DNA of 64,000 nucleotides from contig NZ_BAABBA010000005.1 in assembly GCF_039537705.1 (NCBI RefSeq), positions 124,001-188,000 on the forward strand. Direction: 5' to 3'. The first letter of the stretch is position 1; each line of letters opens with the position of its first letter. Shown here piece after piece: positions 26,188-33,879 of the stretch. The position numbers and the translations under genes are program-made. The notes under the pieces are model-generated. The model was not told the DNA's origin, did no database searches, and saw only the letters and a program-made list of their open reading frames with translations. This DNA comes from Georgenia daeguensis. Its GTDB lineage: Bacteria; Actinomycetota; Actinomycetes; Actinomycetales; Actinomycetaceae.

Positions 26188-27003
26188 TCAGCGCTGGCGG
26201 GCGACGGCGAGGCGACGGGCGCCCAGGACGCCGGCCGTGCCGAGGGCCAGAGCGAGCCCAGCCCAGGCCGCCGGGAACATCCCGGCCTCCTCGGTCACCT
26301 GGACCTCACCGGTGGGCACGCCGCCCGGGGCGGAGTGCAGGCCCTCGATCGTCTGGGTGGCGAGGGCGAGGTTGCCGTCCTCGAGGCTGCCCCAGGCGTA
26401 GACGAAGGTGGCGACGCCGTCGGCGACCTCCACGTCGGCCGGCCCGATCACCGGGTCGGTCGTCCCGGTCGCGGCGACGGCCGCCGGGACCACCCCGGCC
26501 GGCAGGTCGAGCGCGGACTCGTCCGGGTTGGACAGGTTCGTGATGACGGCCTGGTCACCCGCCAGGACGTCGACCGCCGGTGCCGCGGCGATGTGCCGGA
26601 CGGTCAGGCGTCCCTCCCCCGGTGCGGTGGGTGAGGTGTCGTTGGTGAAGAGGGTCGCCGTCGGGTTGCCCTCCGCGTCGAGGTGGGCGGCGGCCGTGTA
26701 GTTCGCGCCCGCCTCGAGCGGCAGGTCCACCGGCCCGATCGCCGGCTGGCTGTCGTCCGCGGCGTCGGAGGCGGTGATCGCGACGGTGTAGGTGCCCGGC
26801 GCGAGCTCGAGGGGCCCGGCGAGCTCGCCGGGGGTGAAGTCGTCGAGGGTGAGCTCACCGTTGACGTAGACATCGACGGTCAGGTCGGGCACCCCGTGCA
26901 GCACGGAGAGCGAGGCGGTGTGGTTGTCCGCCGCGGCCGGAGAAGCAGCGAGGGCGAGCAGAGCGAGGCCGAAACCTCCGCCGAGTGCAGCTGTCTTGCG
27001 CAT
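26188..27003 (-). CDS. secreted DUF4397 surface protein
   Basis: 271 residues. A signal peptide (cut near ASPAAA) is followed by two DUF4397 beta domains (about 29-125 and 125-225), each starting with an xxVxHxxPAxDVxV-type strand. A C-terminal hydrophobic helix and basic tail (ARRLAVARQR) complete it. That tail layout resembles a cell-wall sorting signal, but no LPxTG or LAxTG precedes the helix; only VPTGE is seen about 10 residues before it. GGAGG is correctly spaced before ATG. Confidence 0.88.
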   Translation of the reverse strand: MRKTAALGGGFGLALLALAASPAAADNHTASLSVLHGVPDLTVDVYVNGELTLDDFTPGELAGPLELAPGTYTVAITASDAADDSQPAIGPVDLPLEAGANYTAAAHLDAEGNPTATLFTNDTSPTAPGEGRLTVRHIAAAPAVDVLAGDQAVITNLSNPDESALDLPAGVVPAAVAATGTTDPVIGPADVEVADGVATFVYAWGSLEDGNLALATQTIEGLHSAPGGVPTGEVQVTEEAGMFPAAWAGLALALGTAGVLGARRLAVARQR

Positions 27004-27154
27004 GATGGTCCTCCATGGTCGTGCCCCCGTTCGGGAGCGGGACGTGCTGACATGGAGGTATTCCGGCGGGGGTGCTTCCGCGGATGCAGATTCGCCGGAG
27101 CAGTTTTTTTCGGCGACCGAGCTCGGGGGATCAGCTGGTGGTGTGCAGGCCCTC

Positions 27155-27226
27155 CTCCGCACCCCAGCCCGCCTCCGCACCCCCGCCCGCCTCCTCACCC
27201 GCACCCGCCTCCGCACCCCAGCCCGC
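27155..27226 (+). repeat. 18-nt tandem repeat, 4 copies
   Basis: Units begin at 27155, 27173, 27191 and 27209 with consensus CTCCGCACCCCAGCCCGC. Units 1 and 4 are identical, unit 2 differs by one base and unit 3 by a few. A decayed fifth unit follows. Confidence 0.85.
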
Positions 27227-27248
27227 GTCGGCACCGGGGGTCAGCAAT

Positions 27249-27306
27249 AAGTGCTCCTGCGCAGATGAAGTGAGCCTGGACCGACTTCATCTGCGCAGGA
27301 TCACTT
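27249..27306 (-). repeat. palindromic intergenic repeat, copy D
   Basis: Arms AAGTGCTCCTGCGCAGATGA and CTTCATCTGCGCAGGATCAC. A GCGC/GCGC pair replaces the GAGC/GCTC pair of copy B, a compensatory change that keeps the stem. Confidence 0.88.
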
Positions 27307-27329
27307 TCCCGTCGGCCGGGCTGCCGTCC

Positions 27330-27431
27330 GGACCACCCGGCACCCTGGGCAGACACCCCGTGGACCACCCGGCACCCTGGGCAGACACCCCGCGGACTAC
27401 CCGGCACCCTCAGCGGGCGCCCCGCGGACTA
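27330..27431 (-). repeat. 32-nt tandem repeat overlapping the TspO-like stop codon
   Basis: Units begin at 27330, 27362 and 27394, with a partial fourth at 27426. The first two differ by one base. The fourth unit contains the TAG stop of the TspO-like gene, so the array looks like copies of the gene's 3' end. Confidence 0.85.
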
Positions 27432-28316
27432 CCCGCCGGCTGGTGTACCCGTCCGGCGGCCCGCGGGGCCGGCGGGACGTCCGCGCGTGAGGCGCAGAGC
27501 CACCGTCGCCACCGCCACCACCCCCGCCGCGACGAGCGCGGCGACCGCCGTCGGCGGCGAGAACGGCTCACCCGTGGTGCGGCCGACGGCGATCCAGGCC
27601 AGGCCCCACACGATGGTGGCCGCGGGCGCGAGCCGTCCGCGCCCGAAGATCGCGAGCCCCACCCCCACCGCGGCCACCGCGGCGAGGACGACGGCGGACC
27701 AGACCTCCGGCGCCAGGCCGAGGCCGTCGAACCCGGCGGCCGCGAGGGCGGCGGCGATGTTGGCGCACGTGGCCACGCTCACCCAGCCGAGGTACAGGCC
27801 GAGGGTGCCGTCGACGACCACCGACTCGAGCCAGCCGCCGCGCCGCGTGCGCACGAGGCCGACGAAGACTCGCGCCAGCACCGCCAGGAGGACGGCGATG
27901 ACGAGCACGCTGGGCCAGAGCCAGCCGGCCTGGACCACGAGGATCCACGCCGCGTTGAGCAGCATCGAGGCGGCCACCCACCAGCCGGTCCGGCGCTGGC
28001 GCGGGCTGGCCGCCTGCCCGGGCAGCCACTGCCAGAGCGTGAAGGCCGCCAGCCCGGCGTAGATGACGGACCAGACGGAGAACGCGCCGGTCGCCGGGGC
28101 GAGGTGGGTGGCGTCGGCGGAGAGCGCGCCGCCGGCGGCCTCGGCGATCGGGGTGCCCCCGAACGCGCCGACGCCGATCGCGGATCCCACCAGGCACAGC
28201 AGGTAGCTGAGCGTCACGCCGGCCTGGCGCAGCCGGTCCCCCGAGGTCGGACGTGCCGGGGTGGCGGGCTGCGCCGTCGCCCGCCCGCGGCCCACCGCGC
28301 CGGGGTCACGCGTCAC
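27429..28316 (-). CDS. tryptophan-rich sensory protein (TspO/MBR-like)
   Basis: 295 residues, about eight hydrophobic helices, Trp-rich. The WSVIYAGLAAFTLWQWLPG segment and NAAWILVVQAGW fit the extended TspO-like family of Actinobacteria, which is longer than classical 160-residue TspO. Classical TspO binds porphyrins and other tetrapyrroles; for this long form the role is unproven. The GTG start lies 11 bases inside the end of the SDR-DUF2867 gene. Such pairs often sit near carotenoid and light-stress genes, as here. Confidence 0.8.
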   Translation of the reverse strand: MTRDPGAVGRGRATAQPATPARPTSGDRLRQAGVTLSYLLCLVGSAIGVGAFGGTPIAEAAGGALSADATHLAPATGAFSVWSVIYAGLAAFTLWQWLPGQAASPRQRRTGWWVAASMLLNAAWILVVQAGWLWPSVLVIAVLLAVLARVFVGLVRTRRGGWLESVVVDGTLGLYLGWVSVATCANIAAALAAAGFDGLGLAPEVWSAVVLAAVAAVGVGLAIFGRGRLAPAATIVWGLAWIAVGRTTGEPFSPPTAVAALVAAGVVAVATVALRLTRGRPAGPAGRRTGTPAGG

Positions 28317-29850
28317 CGGGGTGCCTCTCCGCGGCCCTGGCGATGTTGCGCTGCATGCCGCCGAAGACGACGCCGTGGAACGGGTAGACGGCCCACCAGT
28401 ACGCCTGCCCGAGCAGCCCGTGCGGGTGGTAGATGGCGCGCTGGCGGAAGAGGGTGCGGCCGTCGTCCTGGTCGGCGACGAGCTCGAGCCAGGCGAGGCC
28501 GGGCAGGCGCATCTCCGCGCGGAGGCGGAGGAGGTGGCCCTCCTCGATCTTCTCCACCCGCCACCAGTCGAGGGCGTCGCCCACCGCCAGCTCGTGCGGG
28601 TGGCGGCGTCCGCGGCGCAGCCCCGGCCCGCCGAAGAGCTTGTCCATGACGCCGCGCGCCACCCAGCCGAGATTCCAGGAGTACCAGCCCTGGGCGCCGC
28701 CGATACCCTCGATGACCTCCCACAGGCGGGCCCGGTCGGCGTCGACGACGGTCTCGCGCTCGTCGATGTAGAGGCTGCCGCCGGCCCAGTCCGGGTCGTC
28801 GGGCAGCGGGTCGCTCGGCGCGTGCGCGGGCGAGGCCGAGGACCACGTGGTGGCGACCTCGAACTCCCGGACCCGCTGCAGCGCGATCTCCACGGCCCGG
28901 TCGAAGCCGAGCAGCCCCTCGGGCGGGTCGGGCACGTACCGGCGGATGTCGTTCTCCTTGGCCACCACCTCGTGGATCAGCGACTCCACGAGCGGCTTCG
29001 CCAGCCCGCCGGGCACGGGGGTGACGAGCCCGACCCACAGGCTGGCGAGCTTCGGCGTCAGCACCGGGACGGTGCGGATGACCCGCGGCGGCAGGCCGGC
29101 GACGGCGGCGTAGCGCTGCATCATCTCCCGGTACGTCAGCACGTCCGGGCCGCCGATGTCGAAGGTGCGGCTCACGTCGCGCGGGATGTCGGCGGCGCCC
29201 ACGAGGTAGCGGAGCACGTCCCGGACTGCGATGGGCTGGATGCGGTTGTTCAGCCACTTCGGCGCCACCATCGCGGGGAGCCGCTCGGTGAGGTAGCGCA
29301 TCATCTCGAAGGAGGCGCTGCCCGAACCGATGATGACGGCCGCCTGGAGCACGACGGTCGGCACGCCGGAGGCCAGCAGGATCTCCCCCACCTCGCGCCG
29401 CGAGTCCAGGTGCGGGGAGAGGTCCTCGGACTCGGGGTGCATCCCGCCGAGGTACACGATGCGCCCCACCCGGGCCTCGCGGGCGGCGACGGCGAACGCG
29501 CGGGCCGTGCTCCGGTCGCGCTGCTCGAAGGTGGGACCGGAGCCGAGGGAGTGGATGAGGTAGTAGGCGACGTCGACGCCGTCCATCGCCGCCGCGATCT
29601 GGTCGGCGTCCTGGGCGTCGGCCTGCACGACCTCCACGTCGTCGAACCAGTCCCGGCCCTGCAGGCGGTCGGGGTGGCGCGCCATGGCACGCACGCGGAA
29701 CCCCGCGCGCAGCAGCTCGGGGACGAGCCGGCCGCCGATGTAGCCGGTGGCGCCGGTGACGAGGGCGAGGCGGCCCGCTCCGGAGGGCGAGGGCCGCACG
29801 TCGGCGTCGGTCCGGCCGTTCGGTTCGGTCCGGCCGTTCGGTTCGGTCAT
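28306..29850 (-). CDS. SDR oxidoreductase fused to DUF2867
   Basis: 514 residues. The Rossmann motif VTGATGYIGGRL (30-41) opens an atypical SDR domain to about residue 330. A DUF2867 domain follows (GSLYIDERETVV onward; final IYHPHGLLGQAYWWAVYPFH). This fusion is a known family of unknown substrate. The first 14 residues contain a tandem duplication (TEPNGR twice). A CAGACT box ends 6 bases before the ATG, suggesting a leaderless transcript shared with the TspO-like gene. Confidence 0.87.
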   Translation of the reverse strand: MTEPNGRTEPNGRTDADVRPSPSGAGRLALVTGATGYIGGRLVPELLRAGFRVRAMARHPDRLQGRDWFDDVEVVQADAQDADQIAAAMDGVDVAYYLIHSLGSGPTFEQRDRSTARAFAVAAREARVGRIVYLGGMHPESEDLSPHLDSRREVGEILLASGVPTVVLQAAVIIGSGSASFEMMRYLTERLPAMVAPKWLNNRIQPIAVRDVLRYLVGAADIPRDVSRTFDIGGPDVLTYREMMQRYAAVAGLPPRVIRTVPVLTPKLASLWVGLVTPVPGGLAKPLVESLIHEVVAKENDIRRYVPDPPEGLLGFDRAVEIALQRVREFEVATTWSSASPAHAPSDPLPDDPDWAGGSLYIDERETVVDADRARLWEVIEGIGGAQGWYSWNLGWVARGVMDKLFGGPGLRRGRRHPHELAVGDALDWWRVEKIEEGHLLRLRAEMRLPGLAWLELVADQDDGRTLFRQRAIYHPHGLLGQAYWWAVYPFHGVVFGGMQRNIARAAERHPGDA

Positions 29851-29856
29851 GGCGCC

Positions 29857-29862
29857 AGTCTG
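29857..29862 (-). promoter_or_regulatory. candidate leaderless -10 box of the SDR-DUF2867 gene
   Basis: CAGACT on the minus strand, 6 bases before ATG 29850. Confidence 0.35.
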
Positions 29863-30011
29863 TGCCGCGCCCGCGGGACCGGCCACCGGTGAGCCGCGGC
29901 GCCAGCCGCCGGTCCCGACGACCCGCGCCCCGCTCGGATGGTCCCGGCCGCCGCCCTCGCATAGGTTTCTCGACGACGCACCACGCCCTTCGACGCGCCT
30001 GGCAGGTCCGC

Positions 30012-30671
30012 ATGGCCTCTCCGCTGCACCGCGAGCGCGCGGACGCCCTCCCCCGCACGCCGGAGGGGGGCGCCGCCGAGGACGTCCGCCCGCTGCGCGA
30101 GCGGGCCCGGGAGGTGCTCGAGGTCCCGGGGCGGCCAGCGGTACGGACCCTCGTGCGAGGCGTGGGCGTGCTCACGGCCCTCTCCATGGTTGCGGCGCTC
30201 CCCTGGGGCGGCGTCGGCCTGTCGCTCATGGCCCTGGTGCTGCTCGGGGTCACGCTCGCGCGGGTGCTCCGCCTGTCCGGGGGCCTGCAGCTCCTCACGT
30301 GCAGCACGCTTCTCGTCGCGGCGTGGGCGGCACTGCTCCAGCTCTACCAGCGGTGGTGGTGGCTGGACGTCGTCGTGCACGTGGTGGCCACGGGCCTGCT
30401 CACCGTGCTGGCGGTGGTCCTCCTCGCGCGGACCGCCCTGCTCCCGGCCCCGGCGCCCGGGCGGCCAGGGCGGCGCGGGCTGGGCGCCGTCGCCGTCGCC
30501 GCGGGGATCTCGCTCGCCGTCGTGTGGGAGCTCGGCGAGTGGGCGGGGCACCTCTACCTGGACCCGGCCATCTACGTCAGCGCCGCCGACACGGCCGGTG
30601 ACCTCGCGGCGGGCGGGCTGGGCGCCGCCGTCGCGGCGTGGTGGCTGGCGACGCGGCGGGCCGTCGTGTGA
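30012..30671 (+). CDS. integral membrane protein of unknown function (YjdF/DUF2238-like)
   Basis: 219 residues, five to six hydrophobic helices after a 45-residue polar N-terminus. The WWWLDVVVHVVATG segment and the later WELGEWAGHLY resemble the WxxDxxxH...WExxEW pattern of DUF2238-type proteins, but I am not sure of the family. The ATG at 30012 is the best of several starts; no strong ribosome-binding site is seen. A TAGGTT box at 29962-29967 may be the promoter. Its stop overlaps the start of the glycosyltransferase gene (GTGA). Confidence 0.6.
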   Translation: MASPLHRERADALPRTPEGGAAEDVRPLRERAREVLEVPGRPAVRTLVRGVGVLTALSMVAALPWGGVGLSLMALVLLGVTLARVLRLSGGLQLLTCSTLLVAAWAALLQLYQRWWWLDVVVHVVATGLLTVLAVVLLARTALLPAPAPGRPGRRGLGAVAVAAGISLAVVWELGEWAGHLYLDPAIYVSAADTAGDLAAGGLGAAVAAWWLATRRAVV

Positions 30672-31429
30672 CGGGCTCTCGCACGAGAGGGCCGGTCACC
30701 CCGCGGATCAGCGTGGTGATCCCCGCCCGCGACGACGCCCCCGCCCTGCGCGTGTGCCTCACGGCGCTCGCGGGGCAGAGCACGGCCCCGGCGGAGGTGA
30801 TCGTCGTCGACAACGGCTCGACCGACGGGACCGCCGCGGTGGCCGCCGAGCTCGGCGCGCGGGTGGTCCACGAGCCGGTGGCGGGCATCCCCCGGGCCGC
30901 GGCGGCCGGCTACGACGCGGCCACCGGCGACGTCGTCGCGCGGCTCGACGCCGACACGGTCGTGGGGCCGGACTGGGTGGAGCGCATCGCGGAGATCATG
31001 GGCGCCGACGACGCTCCGGTCGCCGTCACGGGCACCGGCCGGTTCTACGGCCTCCCCGCGGCGGCCGCCCGGCCGGCGACCTGGGCCTACCTCGGCGCGT
31101 ACTACCTGCTGTGCCACGCCGCGCTGGGCCACCACGCCCTGTGGGGGTCCAACATGGCGGTGCGCCGCTCCGCCTGGGACGAGGTCCGGGCCGCCGTGCA
31201 CACCGAGGACCCCGAGCTCCACGACGACCTGGACCTCGCGTTCGTGCTCGGCCCCCACCGCCGGATCGTCCTCGACCGGACGCTGCGGGTGCGTGTCTCC
31301 GGCCGGTCGGTGCGCGGCCGGGCCCAGTGGCGCCGCCGGATGCGCCGTGCGTGGCGCACCATCCTGCTCAACTGGGAGGACCTGCCGCCGTGGGAGCGGT
31401 GGGCTGTCAGGCTCCGGCCGTCCGGCTAG
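30668..31429 (+). CDS. family 2 glycosyltransferase
   Basis: 253 residues. GT-A fold: ISVVIPARDD, VIVVDNGSTDGT, the DAD metal site in RLDADTVVG, and a C-terminal catalytic-base region (DPELHDDLDLAF). No membrane helix is seen. The acceptor is unknown. Coupling to the membrane protein upstream by a 4-nt overlap suggests they act together, for instance in a glycolipid or carotenoid-glycoside step, which is speculation. The stop shares CTAG with that of the convergent gene. Confidence 0.88.
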   Translation: MTGSRTRGPVTPRISVVIPARDDAPALRVCLTALAGQSTAPAEVIVVDNGSTDGTAAVAAELGARVVHEPVAGIPRAAAAGYDAATGDVVARLDADTVVGPDWVERIAEIMGADDAPVAVTGTGRFYGLPAAAARPATWAYLGAYYLLCHAALGHHALWGSNMAVRRSAWDEVRAAVHTEDPELHDDLDLAFVLGPHRRIVLDRTLRVRVSGRSVRGRAQWRRRMRRAWRTILLNWEDLPPWERWAVRLRPSG

Positions 31430-31905
31430 AGCTCGACGGTCCCGGAGTCGCCCTCCACCCGCCTGCCGGTCACCTTGGACTTCACGAGGTTGGCCAGCTG
31501 GACGACCTTGGCGCCCGGCGAGTCCCAGTACTCGGCGGACTCGGCGGAGACGTGGAGGAGGACGTTGCGCGGGTCCTCGGGCCCGCCCTGCATCCAGGCG
31601 TCGGTGAAGGTGTTCCACAGCTCGGCCAGCTTGGCGTGGTCGTCGAGCACGCGGGCGGTGCCGGACAGCGAGACCCACGAGGAGTCGCCGGCGTAGGCGA
31701 CGTTGACCCGCGGGTGGGCGGCGACGTCGGTGACGACGCTGCTGTCGCGCTCGACGATGAAGTAGACGTCGCCGTCGAAGTCGACGTCCTGCGTGGCGAG
31801 GGGCCGGGAGTGCAGCTCACCGCCGGAGGTGGTGGTCGTGACCATGGCCGTGCGGATGCCCTTGATCAGGTCCGTCACCTTGGTTCGGGGGTCCTTGTCG
31901 GTCAC
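31426..31905 (-). CDS. pyridoxamine-phosphate-oxidase-fold protein (general stress type)
   Basis: 159 residues, split-barrel flavin-binding fold. The LHSRPLATQDVDFDGDVYFI segment and HPRVNVAYAG match the general-stress protein 26-like branch that binds FMN or F420. F420 genes (cofC, cofD) elsewhere in the window make F420 plausible as cofactor. The start is GTG with GGAG 7 bases upstream. Confidence 0.88.
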   Translation of the reverse strand: MTDKDPRTKVTDLIKGIRTAMVTTTTSGGELHSRPLATQDVDFDGDVYFIVERDSSVVTDVAAHPRVNVAYAGDSSWVSLSGTARVLDDHAKLAELWNTFTDAWMQGGPEDPRNVLLHVSAESAEYWDSPGAKVVQLANLVKSKVTGRRVEGDSGTVEL

Positions 31906-32091
31906 GGGTGTCTCCTCTCGACGTCGTCCGGACGGCCGGTGCCGCCGGCCCTCCCACGCTAGGTGCGGCCGTCCCGGGCCGCGCGTCGGGGACAGCGGCA
32001 CGGGTGGGAGCGGGGCGCACCGGCGCGCCGGGGTCGCGCGGATCACGTCCCTGCCCCGTCCCCGCGGTGGCCCCCGCCGCCCGCGACGCAC

Positions 32092-32097
32092 GACAAT
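32092..32097 (+). promoter_or_regulatory. leaderless -10 box of the XPB helicase gene
   Basis: GACAAT, 6 bases before ATG 32104. Confidence 0.45.
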
Positions 32098-32103
32098 GGA
32101 CGG

Positions 32104-33747
32104 ATGCCCGACGGCCCGCTGATCGTCCAGTCCGACAAGTCCCTCCTGCTGGAGGTCGACCACCCGCGCGCCACGGAGGCCCGCCGGGCGATCGCCCCGT
32201 TCGCCGAGCTCGAGCGCGCCCCGGAGCACGTGCACACCTACCGGCTCACCCCGCTCGGCCTGTGGAACGCCCGCGCCGCCGGGCACGACGCCGAGCAGGT
32301 GGTCAGCGCGCTCATCGAGTACTCCCGGTACCCGGTGCCGCACGCGCTGCTGGTCGACGTCGCCGAGACGATGGACCGCTACGGGCGCCTGCAGCTGGTC
32401 ATGCACCCCACCCACGGCCTGGTCCTGCACGCCCTCGACCGGCCGGTGCTCGAGGAGGTCCTGCGCTCCAAGCGGGTCAAGGGTCTCCTCGGCGAGCGGA
32501 TCGACGACGAGGACGTCGTCGTCCACCCGTCCGAGCGGGGCCACCTCAAGCAGGTGCTGGTCAAGCTCGGCTGGCCCGCCGAGGACCTCGCCGGCTACGT
32601 GGACGGCGAGGCGCACGCCATCGACCTCGAGCAGGACGGCTGGCACCTGCGGCCCTACCAGGAGGAGGCCGTCGACACCTTCTGGCACGGCGGCTCCGGC
32701 GTCGTCGTCCTGCCCTGCGGGGCGGGCAAGACGCTGGTCGGTGCCGGGGCGATGGCGCGGTCGAAGACCACCACGCTGATCCTGGTGACCAACACGGTCT
32801 CGGCACGGCAGTGGCGCGAGGAGCTGGTCCGGCGTACGACGCTGACCGACGACGAGATCGGCGAGTACTCCGGGGCCCGCAAGGACGTCCGGCCGGTCAC
32901 GATCGCGACCTACCAGGTGCTCACCACCCGGCGGAAGGGCGTCTACACCCACCTCGAGCTCCTCGACGCCCACGACTGGGGCCTCATCCTGTACGACGAG
33001 GTGCACCTGCTGCCGGCGCCGATCTTCCGGATGACGGCGGACCTGCAGGCCCGGCGCCGGCTGGGGCTGACCGCGACGCTCGTGCGCGAGGACGGGCGCG
33101 AGGACGAGGTGTTCTCGCTCATCGGCCCCAAGCGCTACGACGCGCCGTGGAAGGACATCGAGGCGCAGGGCTACATCGCGCCCGCGGAGTGCGTCGAGGT
33201 CCGCCTGACGCTGCCCGAGCACGACCGTCTGGTCTACGCGACGGCCGAGCCGGAGGAGCGGTACCGGCTGGCGGCGTCCGCGCCGGGCAAGACGAAGATC
33301 GTCCGCCAGATCCTCGAGCGGCATCCCGGTGAGCAGACCCTGGTGATCGGGCAGTACCTCGACCAGCTCGACGAGCTCTCCGAGTCGCTCGGCGCCCCGC
33401 TCATCACCGGGCAGACCACGGTCACCGAGCGGCAGCGGCTCTTCGACGCGTTCCGCACCGGGGAGATCCAGGTGCTCGTGGTCTCCAAGGTCGCGAACTT
33501 CTCGATCGACCTGCCGGAGGCGTCCGTGGCCGTGCAGGTGTCGGGGTCGTTCGGGTCGCGCCAGGAGGAGGCCCAGCGCCTGGGGCGCCTCATGCGGCCG
33601 AAGGCGGACGGCAGGACGGCGCACTTCTACGCCGTGATCGCCCGGGACACCGTGGACCAGGACTTCGCCGCGCACCGGCAGCGGTTCCTCGCCGAGCAGG
33701 GATACGCGTACACGATCATCGACGCGGAGGACCTCGCCACGGCTTGA
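32104..33747 (+). CDS. XPB-type DNA repair helicase
   Basis: 547 residues. After an N-terminal substrate-recognition domain come the SF2 motifs: Walker A PCGAGKT (204-210), DEVH (298-301), the motif III LTATLV, and motif VI QRLGRLMRPK. It is the 3'-5' helicase XPB of actinobacteria, active in DNA unwinding and probably repair. The mycobacterial partner gene (helicase-associated domain) lies 20 kb upstream here rather than next door. The mRNA is probably leaderless. Confidence 0.95.
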   Translation: MPDGPLIVQSDKSLLLEVDHPRATEARRAIAPFAELERAPEHVHTYRLTPLGLWNARAAGHDAEQVVSALIEYSRYPVPHALLVDVAETMDRYGRLQLVMHPTHGLVLHALDRPVLEEVLRSKRVKGLLGERIDDEDVVVHPSERGHLKQVLVKLGWPAEDLAGYVDGEAHAIDLEQDGWHLRPYQEEAVDTFWHGGSGVVVLPCGAGKTLVGAGAMARSKTTTLILVTNTVSARQWREELVRRTTLTDDEIGEYSGARKDVRPVTIATYQVLTTRRKGVYTHLELLDAHDWGLILYDEVHLLPAPIFRMTADLQARRRLGLTATLVREDGREDEVFSLIGPKRYDAPWKDIEAQGYIAPAECVEVRLTLPEHDRLVYATAEPEERYRLAASAPGKTKIVRQILERHPGEQTLVIGQYLDQLDELSESLGAPLITGQTTVTERQRLFDAFRTGEIQVLVVSKVANFSIDLPEASVAVQVSGSFGSRQEEAQRLGRLMRPKADGRTAHFYAVIARDTVDQDFAAHRQRFLAEQGYAYTIIDAEDLATA

Positions 33748-33752
33748 GGAGC

Positions 33753-33789
33753 GACCCGCACCGCGCTGCTCCGAGCGGTTCTGCGGGTC
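33753..33789. terminator. hairpin between the convergent XPB and isomerase genes
   Basis: GACCCGCA/TGCGGGTC outer stem with an inner CCGC/GCGG pair, 6 bases after the helicase stop. More GC-rich inverted repeats follow to about 33870. It could serve both strands. Confidence 0.5.
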
Positions 33790-33879
33790 CTCGTCCGTTC
33801 CCGTCGGACGGTGCGGCGTCTCGCGCCGTCGGCCGGCGCCCGGAGGCGCCGACCGACGTGTCGCCCGAGCCGGGGCGGC

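Larger units (their letters stand above)
27004..27428. other. 425-bp repeat-rich intergenic island
   Basis: There is no supported gene. From left to right it holds the leader of the DUF4397 gene (with a T-run near 27106), an 18-nt tandem array, palindromic repeat copy D, and a 32-nt tandem array that runs into the stop codon of the TspO-like gene. Confidence 0.75.

Noticed and set aside
26188..26330. LPxTG-type sorting signal in the DUF4397 protein
   Set aside because: No LPxTG or LAxTG is present; only VPTGE precedes the helix. It is reported as a hypothesis, not as a motif.
31426..33675. 749-residue frame antisense to the XPB gene
   Set aside because: It extends the real flavin-fold gene backwards through the helicase. 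Only its last 159 residues match a family and have a ribosome-binding site; the rest is Val/Gly/Arg antisense sequence typical of GC-rich DNA.
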